DNA of 64,000 bases from Sulfitobacter sp. 20_GPM-1509m (GTDB lineage: Bacteria; Pseudomonadota; Alphaproteobacteria; Rhodobacterales; Rhodobacteraceae). The position numbers and the translations under genes were made by a program. The stretch lies in the NCBI RefSeq assembly GCF_000620505.1, contig NZ_KK211144.1, positions 441,681-505,680 of the forward strand. Direction: 5' to 3'. Shown piece after piece: positions 50,578 to 60,755 of this stretch. Positions within the stretch are counted from its first letter, which is position 1, and every line of letters begins with the position of its first letter. The notes beneath the pieces were generated by a model. The model was not told where the DNA came from and made no database searches. It saw only the letters and a list, made by a program, of their open reading frames with translations.

Positions 50578-51614
50578 CCCTTGCCGAGGCATTTCGCAAT
50601 CAGGCGCAATCCTGCGCACGTCTTGATTCGCCGTTCATGCAGCGCCTGCTGACCCTGTTGGCAACAGACTGGCCTGCGGACAGCGCCCTGGGCCGCAAGC
50701 TGGCAGGGTTTACAGGCGACATCGGCCCCTCAGGCCACTCGTTGCCGCTGCGCGTCGCGGGTGGATTGCATGCGCTGGTTCTGTCGGGTCGCAGCCCCCG
50801 GCTTGCCGCTTGCTACCCGCCCCACACCCCCGATGATGCGCCCCTGCGCGATGCCGTGATGGAGGCATTGGCCACGCATGAAGCCTTCATGATCGACTGG
50901 GTCGACAGCCCGCCGCAAACCAATGAAGTCCGCCGTTCGGCCGCCTTGATCGCGGGCGCGCGGGTCGCCTGCGCTCAGTTTGACCTGCCGGTGATGCTGA
51001 GCGAGTTGGGCGCATCGGGTGGGCTGAACCTGATGTGGGACCATTTTGCGCTGAGCGTGGGGGGCACCACCCTTGGCCCCGACGATCCCGCCCTGACGCT
51101 CACCCCCGACTGGACCGGCCCTCTGCCCCCCGCCAAGGTGCCGCACATCGCGAGCCGCGCGGGCGTGGACCTGAACCCGCTGAACCCGCGCGACGCGGAC
51201 GACCTGTTGCGCCTCACTGCCTACCTCTGGGCCGACCAGCCCGAGCGTCTGGCCCGCACCCGCGCCGCCGCCGCCGTGTTCGACGCGGAAATGACGCGTG
51301 GCGATGCCATCGACTGGCTGGAACAGCGTCTGACCGCTCAGCCCGAGGGGCAGATGCACCTGATCCAACACACGGTCGCATGGCAATATTTCCCGGCCCC
51401 CGCACAGGCACGCGGCACCGCCCTGATCGAGGCTGCAGGCGCGCAGGCCACGCAAACGCGCCCGCTGGCATGGCTGTCGATGGAAACCGAAGGCGACGTG
51501 ACCGGCGCCGTGGGCGCCGCCCTGACCCTGCGCCTGTGGCCGGGTGATCTGCGCCTGACGCTGGGGCGTGCCGATTTTCACGGACGTTGGGTCAACTGGA
51601 CCGGACCGACATAG
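50574..51614 (+). CDS. DUF2332 family protein
   Basis: 346-aa cytosolic protein that I recognise as DUF2332: LRVAGGLHALVLSG near residue 60, PPQTNEVRRSAALIAG about 115-130, and ELGASGGLNLMWDHF about 142-158. The last block looks like a SAM-binding-type glycine motif (GASGGLN), so a methyltransferase-like fold is possible but not shown. The start GTG overlaps the pth stop, indicating coupling. Function unknown. Confidence 0.85.
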   Translation: MTLAEAFRNQAQSCARLDSPFMQRLLTLLATDWPADSALGRKLAGFTGDIGPSGHSLPLRVAGGLHALVLSGRSPRLAACYPPHTPDDAPLRDAVMEALATHEAFMIDWVDSPPQTNEVRRSAALIAGARVACAQFDLPVMLSELGASGGLNLMWDHFALSVGGTTLGPDDPALTLTPDWTGPLPPAKVPHIASRAGVDLNPLNPRDADDLLRLTAYLWADQPERLARTRAAAAVFDAEMTRGDAIDWLEQRLTAQPEGQMHLIQHTVAWQYFPAPAQARGTALIEAAGAQATQTRPLAWLSMETEGDVTGAVGAALTLRLWPGDLRLTLGRADFHGRWVNWTGPT

Positions 51615-51673
51615 GATTTGCCCCGCCCCCTGTCACGTGATTGACTGGGCGTATGTAATCAGGGGGGAATACC

Positions 51674-52858
51674 TTGCGCCGCTTACTGAAATGGGCCGTT
51701 CGCATCCTGTTGATGGCCATACTGGCCGCCGCTGTCATTGGCTTTTGGAAGCGCGAAGAAATCATGCGCCTGATGGCGGTGAACAGCCTGTTTTCCGAGG
51801 ACAGGATCGTCGGCAACTTCAGCCACATGAACGACGCATTCCTGTCGCGTGAAATCCCGCGCGGGGACGGGCCGATTTCGCCCCTGCCCTACGGTGCCCC
51901 CATGACCCTGCCCGAAGGCACCGACGCCTGGATCAAGGATCGCGCCGTTACCTCGCTGCTGGTGCTGAAGGACGGTCAGATCGTCTACGAGGACTATTTC
52001 CTCGGCACCACCGAGGACGACCTGCGCATCAGCTGGTCCGTTGCCAAAAGTTTTCTGTCCGCGTTGATGGGCATCATCGTTGAAGAAGGCGCGATCGCGT
52101 CGCTGGACGATCCCGTCACCAGGTACGCGCCCCAACTAAAGGGTGGTGCCTATGACGGGGCGACCATCCGTAACGTGCTGCAAATGTCGTCCGGCGTGAC
52201 CTTTGACGAAGATTACCTGGACTATGACAGTGACATCAACCGCATGGGTCGCGTGCTGGCCCTGGGCGGCAGGATGGACGATTTTGCAGCCGGTCTGACC
52301 GAGACCTTCACCGCGCCCGGCACGCAGATGCAATACACCTCGATCGACACCCACGTGTTGGGCATGGTGATCCGGGGGGCCACGGGCCGCGACATCCCTG
52401 CGCTGCTGTCCGAGAAGATCATCACCCCGCTGGGAGTCGAAGCCACGCCCTATTATGTCACCGACGGCGTCGGTGTGGCCTTTGTGCTGGGCGGGCTGAA
52501 CCTGCGCACGCGTGACTATGCCCGCTTTGGCCAGATGATCGAGCAGGACGGGATGTGGCAGGGCCAGCAGATCGTGCCCGCAGACTGGATCGACGCCGCG
52601 ATTCGCCCTTCTGCCAAGACATCGCCCGGCGAAATCGGCTATGGCTACCAGTGGTGGGTGCCCGTGGGCGCGGTGCCGGGTCGAGAGGTCACGGGGCGCG
52701 GCGTCTATGGTCAGTATCTTTATATCGACAAGGACGCGCATGTGGTGATCGTCGTCACCGCCGCCGACCGCAAATTTCGCGACCCCGGCGTGACCGATGC
52801 CAGCATCGACATGCTACGCCGGATCACCCAAGCCACGGAGGCAAAAGATGGAACCTGA
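51674..52858 (+). CDS. Serine hydrolase, beta-lactamase/NylB family
   Basis: 394-aa penicillin-binding-protein-like hydrolase with one N-terminal TM segment (residues about 7-24). The catalytic SxxK is S122-V-A-K125 (ISWSVAKSFLS), the second motif YTS lies near 218 (MQYTSIDTHVLG), and a GYQWWVP/GRGVYGQYLYI stretch takes the place of the KTG triad. This pattern fits 6-aminohexanoate-dimer hydrolase (NylB)-like and esterase-type members rather than true beta-lactamases. The start is a TTG preceded by GGGGGGA, required to include the membrane segment. It overlaps the DUF2237 gene by 11 bp. Confidence 0.85.
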   Translation: MRRLLKWAVRILLMAILAAAVIGFWKREEIMRLMAVNSLFSEDRIVGNFSHMNDAFLSREIPRGDGPISPLPYGAPMTLPEGTDAWIKDRAVTSLLVLKDGQIVYEDYFLGTTEDDLRISWSVAKSFLSALMGIIVEEGAIASLDDPVTRYAPQLKGGAYDGATIRNVLQMSSGVTFDEDYLDYDSDINRMGRVLALGGRMDDFAAGLTETFTAPGTQMQYTSIDTHVLGMVIRGATGRDIPALLSEKIITPLGVEATPYYVTDGVGVAFVLGGLNLRTRDYARFGQMIEQDGMWQGQQIVPADWIDAAIRPSAKTSPGEIGYGYQWWVPVGAVPGREVTGRGVYGQYLYIDKDAHVVIVVTAADRKFRDPGVTDASIDMLRRITQATEAKDGT

Positions 52859-53216
52859 TGACGCCGTAAACGTACTCGGCCAAGCGCTGGCCCCTTGCAG
52901 CACCGCCCCGCTGACCGGCTTTTTCCGCGACGGGCATTGCAACACCTGCGCCGAAGATCACGGCAGCCACACAGTGTGCGCGGTGATGACAGCCGAATTC
53001 CTCGCCTATTCCAAATACGTCGGCAACGATCTCAGCACACCCCGTCCCGAGTTCGGCTTTGACGGGCTGCGCCCCGGTGACCGCTGGTGCCTGTGCGCCG
53101 CGCGCTTCCTGCAAGCGCATGACGAAGGCTGTGCCCCTGATGTGGCACTCAGCTCCACCCACCAGCGCGCGCTCGACATCGTGCCGCTGGACGTATTAAA
53201 GGCCCACGCTTCCTAA
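52848..53216 (+). CDS. DUF2237 family protein
   Basis: 122-aa protein. The sequence is rich in conserved Cys/His (ALAPCSTAPLTGFFRDGHCNTC, GSHTVCAVMT, RWCLCAARF) and keeps the DUF2237 hallmark NDLSTPRPEFGF followed by GLRPGDRWCLC. A metal or redox role is suggested by the cysteines but is not known. GGAGG lies 8 bp before ATG 52848. The start overlaps the serine hydrolase stop. The stop codon is inside the following hairpin. Confidence 0.88.
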   Translation: MEPDDAVNVLGQALAPCSTAPLTGFFRDGHCNTCAEDHGSHTVCAVMTAEFLAYSKYVGNDLSTPRPEFGFDGLRPGDRWCLCAARFLQAHDEGCAPDVALSSTHQRALDIVPLDVLKAHAS

Positions 53217-53228
53217 AGCGCGGGCCTT
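53199..53228 (+). terminator. Hairpin spanning the DUF2237 stop codon
   Basis: AAGGCCC-A-CGCTT pairs with AAGCG-C-GGGCCTT around a CCTA loop. The stem is flanked by A and T pairs but followed only by CAACTT. It ends the pth-to-DUF2237 run and lies opposite the incoming trpB transcript. Confidence 0.6.
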
Positions 53229-53302
53229 CAACTTCATCTTGCCGGATAAACTCCGGGGGAGGCGCACAGCGCCGGGGGCAGCGCCCCCAACCCGCCGTCA
53301 GT

Positions 53303-54535
53303 TCAGCCGAAATTCCCCATCTCGAACCCCAGCGCCTTGGCCACGGTAAAGATGTCCTTGTCGCCGCGTCCGCACATGTTCATGCAGATGATGTGATCCT
53401 TGGGCAGGGTCGGTGCCAGCTTCATCACATGAGCCAGCGCGTGGCTGGGCTCCAGTGCCGGAATGATCCCCTCCAGTGTACAGCACAGCTGGAACGCCTC
53501 CAGCGCCTCGACATCGGTGATGCTGACGTATTTCGCCCGCCCGATCTCGTGCAGCCATGCGTGTTCGGGGCCGATGCCGGGATAATCCAGGCCCGCCGAG
53601 ATCGAGAACCCTTCAAGGATCTGGCCATCGTCGTCCTGCAACAGATAGGTGCGGTTGCCGTGCAGCACGCCGGGGCGGCCACCGGTCAGCGACGCGCAAT
53701 GTTCCATCTTGGCGTTCACGCCCTTGCCGCCGGCCTCGACGCCGATGATATTGACGTCCTTGTCGTCAAGGAAGGGAAAGAACAGCCCCATGGCGTTCGA
53801 GCCACCGCCGATCGCCGCAACCAGCGTGTCGGGCAAACGGCCTTCGGCGGCATCCATCTGTTCGCGGACTTCCTTGCCGATGATGGCCTGAAAATCACGC
53901 ACCATCGCAGGGTACGGATGCGGACCCGCCACGGTGCCGATGCAGTAGAACGTATCGCGCACGTTTGTCACCCAGTCGCGCAGCGCGTCGTTCATCGCAT
54001 CCTTCAACGTGCCACGGCCCGAGGTCACCGGCACCACTTCAGCCCCCAGCAGACGCATGCGGAACACGTTGGGCGCCTGGCGCTCGACATCATGAGCGCC
54101 CATGTAGACCACGCATTTCAGACCGAACTTGGCACAGACCGTGGCCGTGGCCACACCATGCTGGCCCGCACCGGTTTCCGCGATGATCCGCGTCTTGCCC
54201 ATGCGGCGTGCCAGAATGATCTGCCCCAGCACGTTGTTGATCTTGTGCGCGCCGGTGTGGTTCAGTTCGTCGCGTTTCATATAGACCTTGGCACCGCCCA
54301 GATGGTCAGTCAGCCGTTCCGCAAAATACAGCGGCGACGGGCGGCCCACATAATGCGTCCAAAGGTCGTTCATCTCGGCCCAGAAGCTGTCGTCTGTCTT
54401 GGCCTTCTCGTATTCTTCCTCAAGGCTCAGGATCAGCGGCATCAGCGTTTCGGACACGAAACGTCCGCCGAAATCGCCAAAGCGGCCCTGTTCGTCGGGG
54501 CCGGTCATGAAAGAATTGAAGAGATCGTTCGCCAT
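53303..54535 (-). CDS. trpB: Tryptophan synthase beta chain
   Basis: 410-aa PLP enzyme joining indole and serine. The Schiff-base lysine is K98 in [12 protein letters not shown]. The PLP-phosphate loop is GGGSNAMG. Blocks [13 protein letters not shown] and [16 protein letters not shown] are typical. It is the last gene of the minus-strand block, separated from trpF by a sulfotransferase-like gene, and lies far from trpA. The start is the ATG 54535. Confidence 0.97.
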   Translation of the reverse strand: MANDLFNSFMTGPDEQGRFGDFGGRFVSETLMPLILSLEEEYEKAKTDDSFWAEMNDLWTHYVGRPSPLYFAERLTDHLGGAKVYMKRDELNHTGAHKINNVLGQIILARRMGKTRIIAETGAGQHGVATATVCAKFGLKCVVYMGAHDVERQAPNVFRMRLLGAEVVPVTSGRGTLKDAMNDALRDWVTNVRDTFYCIGTVAGPHPYPAMVRDFQAIIGKEVREQMDAAEGRLPDTLVAAIGGGSNAMGLFFPFLDDKDVNIIGVEAGGKGVNAKMEHCASLTGGRPGVLHGNRTYLLQDDDGQILEGFSISAGLDYPGIGPEHAWLHEIGRAKYVSITDVEALEAFQLCCTLEGIIPALEPSHALAHVMKLAPTLPKDHIICMNMCGRGDKDIFTVAKALGFEMGNFG

Positions 54536-54596
54536 CGGGGCTGCTCCTGTCTGGTGTAGACTTGGACCTAGCTTTCAGCGCCCTGCGTGTAAAGGA

Positions 54597-55625
54597 CTAG
54601 CCGTTTTTGCGGCCTGTAATCTTGCGTTTCAGACTTTTCAGAACGCTGCCATGCTGTCCGCCGCGCAGGCGGATCAACAGCCGGTGCCAGCGGTCGTTTT
54701 CCAGCACATTGGGGATGCGTTCGGAAATGGCCCGGACCAGCACCTCCATCTGCTCAGGCGTGAATGTCAGGTCGCTCTGGCCTTCGGTCCCGGGCCCGTC
54801 CCCCGGCACCTCAAGCGTGTAGGCCTCGGAGGGTGGCAACAGCGCGTTCACTTCGGCCACGATGGGGGTCTGGCGCGCGACAAATGCGTCAAGCGCCTGT
54901 GCTGACGCAGTGGGCCTTTCGGCGCGGATCTCGGGCAAGGCGTTACACAGGGCATCCGACACGAACCGGCTGCTGCGGCGGCCCCAATGGCGGTTGAACA
55001 TGCGTTGCAGTTCCATTTCCGACCGCGTCAGCGATCGGTTGACCCGCCCGGCTGCCGCCGGTGTCAGCGTATCGGCGGGCACGCCCAGTGCGTCGGTCAG
55101 GCTGCGCAGGATGTCTGCAGCGTGATTGGAATAATTGATGACTGTCAGATCGACACCGGCCCGTTCCGCCAGCCGGATCATTTCGCGCACCTTTGACGGT
55201 GTCGGATAGCCCGCCAGAAAAGCGTCAAAGCTGATATCCGCCCCCCCGCGCTTGACGGTCTGACCATAGACCGAACAGGCGTGGTCGAAAGGGTTGCGTA
55301 CATAGAGGATCAGCTGAACCGGAACCCCAAGGTTTGCGACACGGGACAGCAGGTCGGGATCGTTCAGGAAAAAGTGGATCAGGCTTTCATTGGACAAAAG
55401 CACATCCTGCGCGCTGCGCTTCAGCGCAGCCTTTGCGGTGGCGACCAGCGTGCGCCCGTTCACGTTGCCCGCTGTGATCTGTCCCGCACGGGCCTGCGCA
55501 AGAGAAGCATGGTCAGGATACACGATTCCCTGAGCCGCCAGCGCGTCGGTGCTGAGCGCCAGTGCCGATTGCAGAGCGCTCGAGCCGGTTTTTCCATGTC
55601 CAATATGCAGAATGAGCCGTGCCAC
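54597..55625 (-). CDS. P-loop sulfotransferase-like protein
   Basis: 342-aa protein with a sulfotransferase-type N-terminal P-loop, LILHIGHGKTGSSALQSAL (residues about 4-22), and a later LILYVRNPFDHACSVYGQ that matches the 3'-phosphate-binding motif. The C-terminal 100 residues are less conserved and end in a basic tail (KSLKRKITGRKNG). The start GTG 55625 is supported by AGGA 8 bp upstream. The frame continues upstream without homology. It lies between trpF and trpB, where other Rhodobacterales usually have no such gene, so it looks inserted. The acceptor is unknown. Confidence 0.78.
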   Translation of the reverse strand: MARLILHIGHGKTGSSALQSALALSTDALAAQGIVYPDHASLAQARAGQITAGNVNGRTLVATAKAALKRSAQDVLLSNESLIHFFLNDPDLLSRVANLGVPVQLILYVRNPFDHACSVYGQTVKRGGADISFDAFLAGYPTPSKVREMIRLAERAGVDLTVINYSNHAADILRSLTDALGVPADTLTPAAAGRVNRSLTRSEMELQRMFNRHWGRRSSRFVSDALCNALPEIRAERPTASAQALDAFVARQTPIVAEVNALLPPSEAYTLEVPGDGPGTEGQSDLTFTPEQMEVLVRAISERIPNVLENDRWHRLLIRLRGGQHGSVLKSLKRKITGRKNG

Positions 55626-55647
55626 AGTTTCCTGCCCTTTCCGGTGG

Positions 55648-56307
55648 TCAGACCCGCGCAGGGGCAGCGTGCGCCGCACGGCAGAAGGCCGCGATCTTGT
55701 CCGCGTCCTTGACGCCCGGTGCGGTTTCAACACCGGACGACACGTCGACCTGACGCGCGCCGGTCACCCGGATCGCCTCGGCCACGTTGTCCGGGGTCAG
55801 CCCGCCCGCCAGCATCCACGGCACCGGCCAGCGACGGCCTGCAATCAGACGCCAGTCAAACGACAGCCCGTTGCCACCGGGAAGCGCGGCGGTGCGCGGC
55901 GGTTTGGCGTCCACCAGAATCTGGTCAGCCACCGTCAGATAGCTGTCCAATGTCAGCAGGTCGGAAGCATCCGCGACACCGACCGCCTTCATCACCGGAA
56001 GCCCATAGCGCGCCTTGACCTCGGTCACTCGTGCCGGGGTTTCGTGCCCGTGCAGTTGCAACATATCCAATGGCACTTGCGCGGTCAGCGCGTCCAGAAA
56101 GGCATCATCGGCATCCACGGTCAGGGCGACCTTGGCCAGTCCGACAGGCGCGTCCACCGCCAGTGCCGCCGCCGCATCAAACGACAGGTTGCGCGGTGAC
56201 TTCGCAAAAAACACGAAACCGCAATATGCAGCCCCCGACGCCGCAGTCACGGCGACATCGGCCGCCGTCCGCAGCCCACAGATCTTTACAGCTATGTCAG
56301 GTGACAT
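55648..56307 (-). CDS. trpF: Phosphoribosylanthranilate isomerase
   Basis: 219-aa TIM-barrel enzyme of tryptophan synthesis (PRA to CdRP). The catalytic Cys is in [12 protein letters not shown] near residue 10, and the catalytic Asp near 138 is in QILVDAKPP. The phosphate-binding blocks [10 protein letters not shown] and [15 protein letters not shown] are complete. It follows lapA by 9 bp. Confidence 0.95.
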   Translation of the reverse strand: MSPDIAVKICGLRTAADVAVTAASGAAYCGFVFFAKSPRNLSFDAAAALAVDAPVGLAKVALTVDADDAFLDALTAQVPLDMLQLHGHETPARVTEVKARYGLPVMKAVGVADASDLLTLDSYLTVADQILVDAKPPRTAALPGGNGLSFDWRLIAGRRWPVPWMLAGGLTPDNVAEAIRVTGARQVDVSSGVETAPGVKDADKIAAFCRAAHAAPARV

Positions 56308-56316
56308 AAGAACCCG

Positions 56317-56667
56317 TCAGCCCGCTTCATCCAGAAGGGCCAGAACCTCGTCCTTGCCTTCGTGCTTTTCGCCTCTCAGGCGTTTTACTTCACGCTCAAG
56401 CTTGCGCACTTCGCGGCCCTTGCGCGATGCCTCGGCGCGGACCGCATGTTCGCGCATCCATTCCCAGACAAAGCCAACCAGAAGGCCCACGATGATGCCC
56501 AGGAAGATCACCAGAAACATCGGCAACTGGATGGACGGGTTCAACGCAAAATAGCCTGCCACCTCGGACGGCAACACTTTCAGCGTCACCACCTCGCGGT
56601 TGGCAAGGGCAACAGCAATCAAGGCAATCGCGAAAATCGCGATGCAGGCATAACGAATATAGCGCAT
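56317..56667 (-). CDS. lapA: LapA-domain (DUF1049) membrane protein
   Basis: 116-aa inner-membrane protein with two TM helices (residues about 5-22 and 48-70) and a charged, coiled-coil-like C-terminus. The pattern ANREVVTLKVLP, then PMFLVIFLGIIVGLLVGF, is typical of DUF1049. Related LapA in E. coli helps control LPS assembly with LapB. LapB is not in this window. It abuts ihfB (stop of ihfB at 56668), so the pair is co-expressed. Confidence 0.88.
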   Translation of the reverse strand: MRYIRYACIAIFAIALIAVALANREVVTLKVLPSEVAGYFALNPSIQLPMFLVIFLGIIVGLLVGFVWEWMREHAVRAEASRKGREVRKLEREVKRLRGEKHEGKDEVLALLDEAG

Positions 56668-56952
56668 TCAGTCGTTTCCGTTCAGTCGGTCTCGAAGCAG
56701 CTTGCCGGTTTTGAAGAATGGCACGTGCTTTTCTTCTACATGAACGGTTTCACCCGTACGTGGGTTCCGTCCGACACGTGCATCGCGCTGTTTTACGGAA
56801 AACGCGCCAAAGCCGCGCAGCTCGACCCGGTCACCACGCGACATGGCTCCGGTGATTTCTTCAAAAATTGTATTCACAATCCGTTCGACATCTCGCTGAT
56901 ACAGGTGCGGATTCTCGTCTGCGATTTTCTGAATAAGTTCAGACCGGATCAT
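56668..56952 (-). CDS. ihfB: Integration host factor beta subunit
   Basis: 94-aa DNA-bending protein. The HU/IHF signature [29 protein letters not shown] is complete, including the intercalating Pro in [23 protein letters not shown] is the usual IHF-beta start. It lies between rpsA and lapA, the standard order for this group. Confidence 0.97.
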   Translation of the reverse strand: MIRSELIQKIADENPHLYQRDVERIVNTIFEEITGAMSRGDRVELRGFGAFSVKQRDARVGRNPRTGETVHVEEKHVPFFKTGKLLRDRLNGND

Positions 56953-57168
56953 ATTTGTCCCCCCGGGGCGTTATTCGCGCTTGTCACAAGAGGTGACTAT
57001 AGGAACAAAAATCCATTGCGGAAACAGGTAGCGCAAGCAGCAGGCAAGAATTTGCAGGGCGAAGGCGCTGTTTCGGGTGAGAAAATCGCGTTTTGGCTGC
57101 ATTGCTCACCAACAAGGCAAGGCCGCGCTCAAAAACCGCACCGCTGGCGGTCGCGATGATTCGGACAG

Positions 57169-57198
57169 AAAAAAGCCCCGCATCCGAAGATGCGGGGC
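57169..57198 (-). terminator. Intrinsic terminator after rpsA
   Basis: On the minus strand GCCCCGCATC - TTCG - GATGCGGGGC is followed by six T. A ten-pair stem with a UUCG-type loop lies 44-73 bp beyond the rpsA stop, and ihfB must then have its own promoter in 56953-57168. Confidence 0.93.
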
Positions 57199-57241
57199 CC
57201 TATGTCAGATGATATAGCTCTTGCCCGAAGGCAGGGCTGGA

Positions 57242-58921
57242 TCAGTCGTCGCCTTTCAGCGCGGCGCCCAGAATGTCGCCCAGCGATGCGCCCGAGTCGG
57301 AGGAACCATACTGTTCGACGGCCTCTTTCTCTTCTGCGATCTCGCGTGCCTTGATCGACACACCCAGACGACGCGATTTGTTGTCGACGTTGGTGATGCG
57401 CACATCAACCTTGTCGCCAACGCTAAAGCGCTCGGGGCGTTGCTCGGCACGGTCACGCGACAGGTCGGAGCGGCGGATGAAGGATTTCATGCCCTCATAT
57501 TCCACTTCGATGCCGCCTTCTTCGATCGCGGTCACGTTCACGGTCACGATCGAGCCGCGCTTCACGCCGCCAACCGCTTCTGCGAACTTGTCGCCACCAA
57601 CGCCTTTGATCGAGAGCGAGATACGCTCTTTCTCGACGTCAACTTCCGAAACGACGGCCTGAACCATGTCGCCCTTGCGGTAGTTCTGGATGGCGTCTTC
57701 GCCACGCTCGTCCCAGGACAGGTCGGAGAGGTGAACCATGCCGTCGATGTCGCCGGGCAGCCCCACGAACAGACCGAATTCGGTGATGTTCTTGACTTCG
57801 CCTTCGACTTCGGTGCCCTCGGGGTGTGTTTCTGCAAACACTTCCCACGGGTTGCGCATGGTCTGTTTCAGACCCAGCGAAACGCGACGCTTGGCGCTGT
57901 CGATTTCCAGAACCATGACCTCAACCTCTTGCGAGGTGGACACGATTTTACCGGGGTGCACGTTCTTCTTGGTCCAGGACATTTCCGAAACGTGGACCAG
58001 ACCTTCGACACCGGGCTCCAGCTCAACAAATGCGCCGTAGTCGGTGATGTTGGTCACGCGGCCAGTGTGCGCCGATTCCAGCGGATATTTGGCAGCCACC
58101 AGATCCCACGGATCTTCCTGCAGTTGCTTCATGCCCAGCGAAATGCGGTGCGTGTCTTTGTTGATCTTGATGACCTGAACGTTGATCGCTTCACCGATCG
58201 ACAGGATTTCCGACGGGTGGTTGACCCGGCGCCATGCCATGTCTGTGACGTGCAGCAGGCCGTCAACACCGCCCAGATCAACGAACGCACCGTATTCGGT
58301 GATGTTCTTGACCACGCCCTCGACGGTCTGACCTTCGGTCAGGTTGCCGATGACTTCGGCGCGCTGTTCGGCACGCGATTCTTCCAGGATGGCGCGACGC
58401 GATACAACGATGTTGCCACGACGACGGTCCATTTTCAGGATCTGGAAGGGTTGCTTCAGACCCATCAGCGGGCCTGCGTCACGCACGGGGCGCACGTCAA
58501 CCTGCGAACCGGGCAGGAACGCAACAGCGCCGCCCAGATCAACAGTAAAGCCGCCTTTGACACGACCAAAGATCGCACCTTCGACGCGGGTGTCGTCGGC
58601 GTAAGCTTTTTCGAGACGATCCCATGCTTCTTCACGACGGGCCATTTCGCGGCTGATGACGGCTTCGCCACGCGCGTTTTCGACCTGGCGCAGGAACACT
58701 TCGACCTCATCGCCGGGGGCGATTTTGGGCTGTTCACCGGGATCTGCAAATTCTTTGATGTCAACGCGGCCTTCCATCTTGTAACCGACGTCGATGATGG
58801 CTTGGCCCGCTTCAATTGCGATGACTTTGCCTTTTACGACAGACCCTTCTTCGGGTGTGTCCATTTCGAAGCTTTCGTTCAGGAGGGCTTCGAATTCCTC
58901 CATAGATGTTGATTGAGCCAT
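57242..58921 (-). CDS. rpsA: 30S ribosomal protein S1
   Basis: 559-aa protein with six S1 RNA-binding repeats, recognisable by blocks such as GAFVDLGGVDGLLHVTDMAW, GAFVELEPGVEGLVHVSEMSW and GLFVGLPGDIDGMVHLSDLSW. It recruits mRNA to the small subunit. The length matches alphaproteobacterial S1. It lies downstream of cmk with an aldo/keto reductase gene in between. The 216 bp upstream (58922-59137) should contain its own promoter. Confidence 0.98.
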   Translation of the reverse strand: MAQSTSMEEFEALLNESFEMDTPEEGSVVKGKVIAIEAGQAIIDVGYKMEGRVDIKEFADPGEQPKIAPGDEVEVFLRQVENARGEAVISREMARREEAWDRLEKAYADDTRVEGAIFGRVKGGFTVDLGGAVAFLPGSQVDVRPVRDAGPLMGLKQPFQILKMDRRRGNIVVSRRAILEESRAEQRAEVIGNLTEGQTVEGVVKNITEYGAFVDLGGVDGLLHVTDMAWRRVNHPSEILSIGEAINVQVIKINKDTHRISLGMKQLQEDPWDLVAAKYPLESAHTGRVTNITDYGAFVELEPGVEGLVHVSEMSWTKKNVHPGKIVSTSQEVEVMVLEIDSAKRRVSLGLKQTMRNPWEVFAETHPEGTEVEGEVKNITEFGLFVGLPGDIDGMVHLSDLSWDERGEDAIQNYRKGDMVQAVVSEVDVEKERISLSIKGVGGDKFAEAVGGVKRGSIVTVNVTAIEEGGIEVEYEGMKSFIRRSDLSRDRAEQRPERFSVGDKVDVRITNVDNKSRRLGVSIKAREIAEEKEAVEQYGSSDSGASLGDILGAALKGDD

Positions 58922-59137
58922 GTGGTCTCTGGTTTCCTAATCTACGTTTGTTTTCGGGCCGTACGGTTGTCTCCGCCGGTCTTGTGGGTTTCGTTGGTCA
59001 GGTGAGCGGCAAAGCAAAGAGGGCCGGAGGTGTTCCGACCCTGCTCATCTCGATGCCTTGCGGTGTGTTCACCTTGCTGACAGGCGCGCGTATAGCGGGC
59101 TTGGGCCTTGTGCGCAAGGTCCAAGCGCCACCCTGCC

Positions 59138-60136
59138 CTAGCAATAGCGTTCCGGGCCGTTCCACTGATCCGCATTATAGCGGTCGCCGTGGCACCAGCC
59201 GACGGGCAGCACCGCGTCGATGCGGGCCAGGTCGTCGGCGCTCAGGCTCAGTTCGGTGCCGCGCACGAGGTCGCGGAAGAATGCGGTGTGGCGGGTGCCG
59301 GGGATCGGGATGATGTGCTCGCCCTGGGCCAGCAGCCAGGCAATCGACAGGGCCGCCGTGGGTTCGCCCATCTCGGCGGCCAGCGCTCGGAACCCCTTGA
59401 GAATCTCAAGGTTGGCCTCCAGGTTCGGCGTCTGGAACCGCGGGTTGGTGCGCAGGAACGGCAGGCCCGCTGCCTTCTCCGCCGTCGCTGGCGTGTCCGT
59501 CAACAGCCCGCGCCCGACCGGGGAAAAGGCGACCAGCGCCGTGCCCAGTTCGGCACAGGTCTGCACCAGCCCCAGTTCGGGAAAGCGGGTTTGAAGCGAA
59601 TATTCCGACTGAACCGCATCCACATGGGCCACAGCCGCCGCACGGCGCAGGGATGACGGCGCGATTTCGGAAAAGCCGATGGCCTTGACCTTGCCCTTCT
59701 GGCGCAGCGCATCCAGCGTGCCGGTGACATCCTCGATCGGGATGTCGGCCTGACGGCGGTGGCAATAATACAGGTCGACGTGATCAACCCCCAACCGCTT
59801 GAGACTCTTGTCCAGTTCGGCCTCGAAATGCGCGGGGCTGTTGTCAAAGCAACGGTTGCCGCTCGCGTCTTTTGAAATGCCGGCCTTGGTGGCGATGTGG
59901 AACGCATCCCGCGCGCCGGGATTGGCGGCCAGATAGCTGCCGATAAAGCTTTCGGATTGGCCCATGCCATAGACGTTCGACGTGTCGATATGGGTCACGC
60001 CCTGATCGCGCGCCATGTCCAGAATCGCGTGGCTGCCCTCCTCGGTCGCCTTGCCGTAGAAATCGGCAAAGGACATGGCGCCATAGCCAAGCGCGGAAAT
60101 CTCCGGGCCAAGCGCACCCAGCTTGCGCATCTTCAT
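59138..60136 (-). CDS. Aldo/keto reductase
   Basis: 332-aa NADPH-dependent oxidoreductase with a TIM barrel. The catalytic tetrad is visible: Asp in HIDTSNVYG, Tyr in NVYGMGQSE, Lys in ATKAGI and His in YYCHRRQ. The C-terminal IPIPGTRH is the cofactor-binding block. It is inserted between cmk and rpsA (4 bp from the cmk stop), which are neighbours in most bacteria. The substrate is unknown, and a detoxifying role for aldehydes is a common guess. Confidence 0.9.
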   Translation of the reverse strand: MKMRKLGALGPEISALGYGAMSFADFYGKATEEGSHAILDMARDQGVTHIDTSNVYGMGQSESFIGSYLAANPGARDAFHIATKAGISKDASGNRCFDNSPAHFEAELDKSLKRLGVDHVDLYYCHRRQADIPIEDVTGTLDALRQKGKVKAIGFSEIAPSSLRRAAAVAHVDAVQSEYSLQTRFPELGLVQTCAELGTALVAFSPVGRGLLTDTPATAEKAAGLPFLRTNPRFQTPNLEANLEILKGFRALAAEMGEPTAALSIAWLLAQGEHIIPIPGTRHTAFFRDLVRGTELSLSADDLARIDAVLPVGWCHGDRYNADQWNGPERYC

Positions 60137-60140
60137 CGGA

Positions 60141-60755
60141 TCATCCTTTCACTTTATTCACGGCGGCGATGGCTGCGGCCACCGCTTCGTCTATGGTCTT
60201 GTCCGAGGTGTCGATCAGCACCGCGTCATCCGCAGGCCGCAACGGTGCCTCGGCGCGGTCCATGTCGCGCGCGTCGCGGGCTTTGACATCTGCGGTGACC
60301 GCATCCAGATCGGCAGGTTGTCCGCGCTGGACCAGCTCGTCAAAGCGCCGCTTGGCGCGCACTTCGGCGCTGGCGGTGACGAACAGCTTTATTTCGGCCT
60401 GCGGGCAGATCACCGTGCCGATGTCACGCCCGTCCAGCACGGCCCCCCCGGCCCTGCGGGCGAAGGCACGCTGGAAATCCAGCAATGCAGCACGCACCTC
60501 GGCGATGACAGCCACCTGGCTTGCGGCCTGCGCCACCGCCTGCGTGCGCAGGCTGTCGTTGTCCAGATCCGAAGCCACCAGCGCACGGGCGGCGGTCACG
60601 GCATCCTCGCCCGACAGCATCCGCGCACCCACGGCGCGGTACAGCAACCCGGTGTCCAGATGCGCCATGTTGAAATGCGCGGCGACGGCCTTGGAGATCG
60701 TGCCTTTGCCTGCGGCTGCGGGGCCGTCGATGGCGATTGTGAACGGTTCGGTCAT
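60141..60755 (-). CDS. cmk: Cytidylate kinase
   Basis: 204-aa nucleotide kinase converting CMP/dCMP to the diphosphates. P-loop [11 protein letters not shown] at residues 9-19. The CMP-binding arginines are in [15 protein letters not shown] and [13 protein letters not shown], and [19 protein letters not shown] forms the lid and CMP site. ATG 60755 is the start. It overlaps the upstream membrane-protein gene by 4 bp. Confidence 0.96.
   Translation of the reverse strand: MTEPFTIAIDGPAAAGKGTISKAVAAHFNMAHLDTGLLYRAVGARMLSGEDAVTAARALVASDLDNDSLRTQAVAQAASQVAVIAEVRAALLDFQRAFARRAGGAVLDGRDIGTVICPQAEIKLFVTASAEVRAKRRFDELVQRGQPADLDAVTADVKARDARDMDRAEAPLRPADDAVLIDTSDKTIDEAVAAAIAAVNKVKG

Noticed and set aside
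57221-58912. 563-codon plus-strand reading frame opposite rpsA
   Set aside because: Exact antisense of ribosomal protein S1, which is certain. The frame results from its codon bias and repeated S1 domains.
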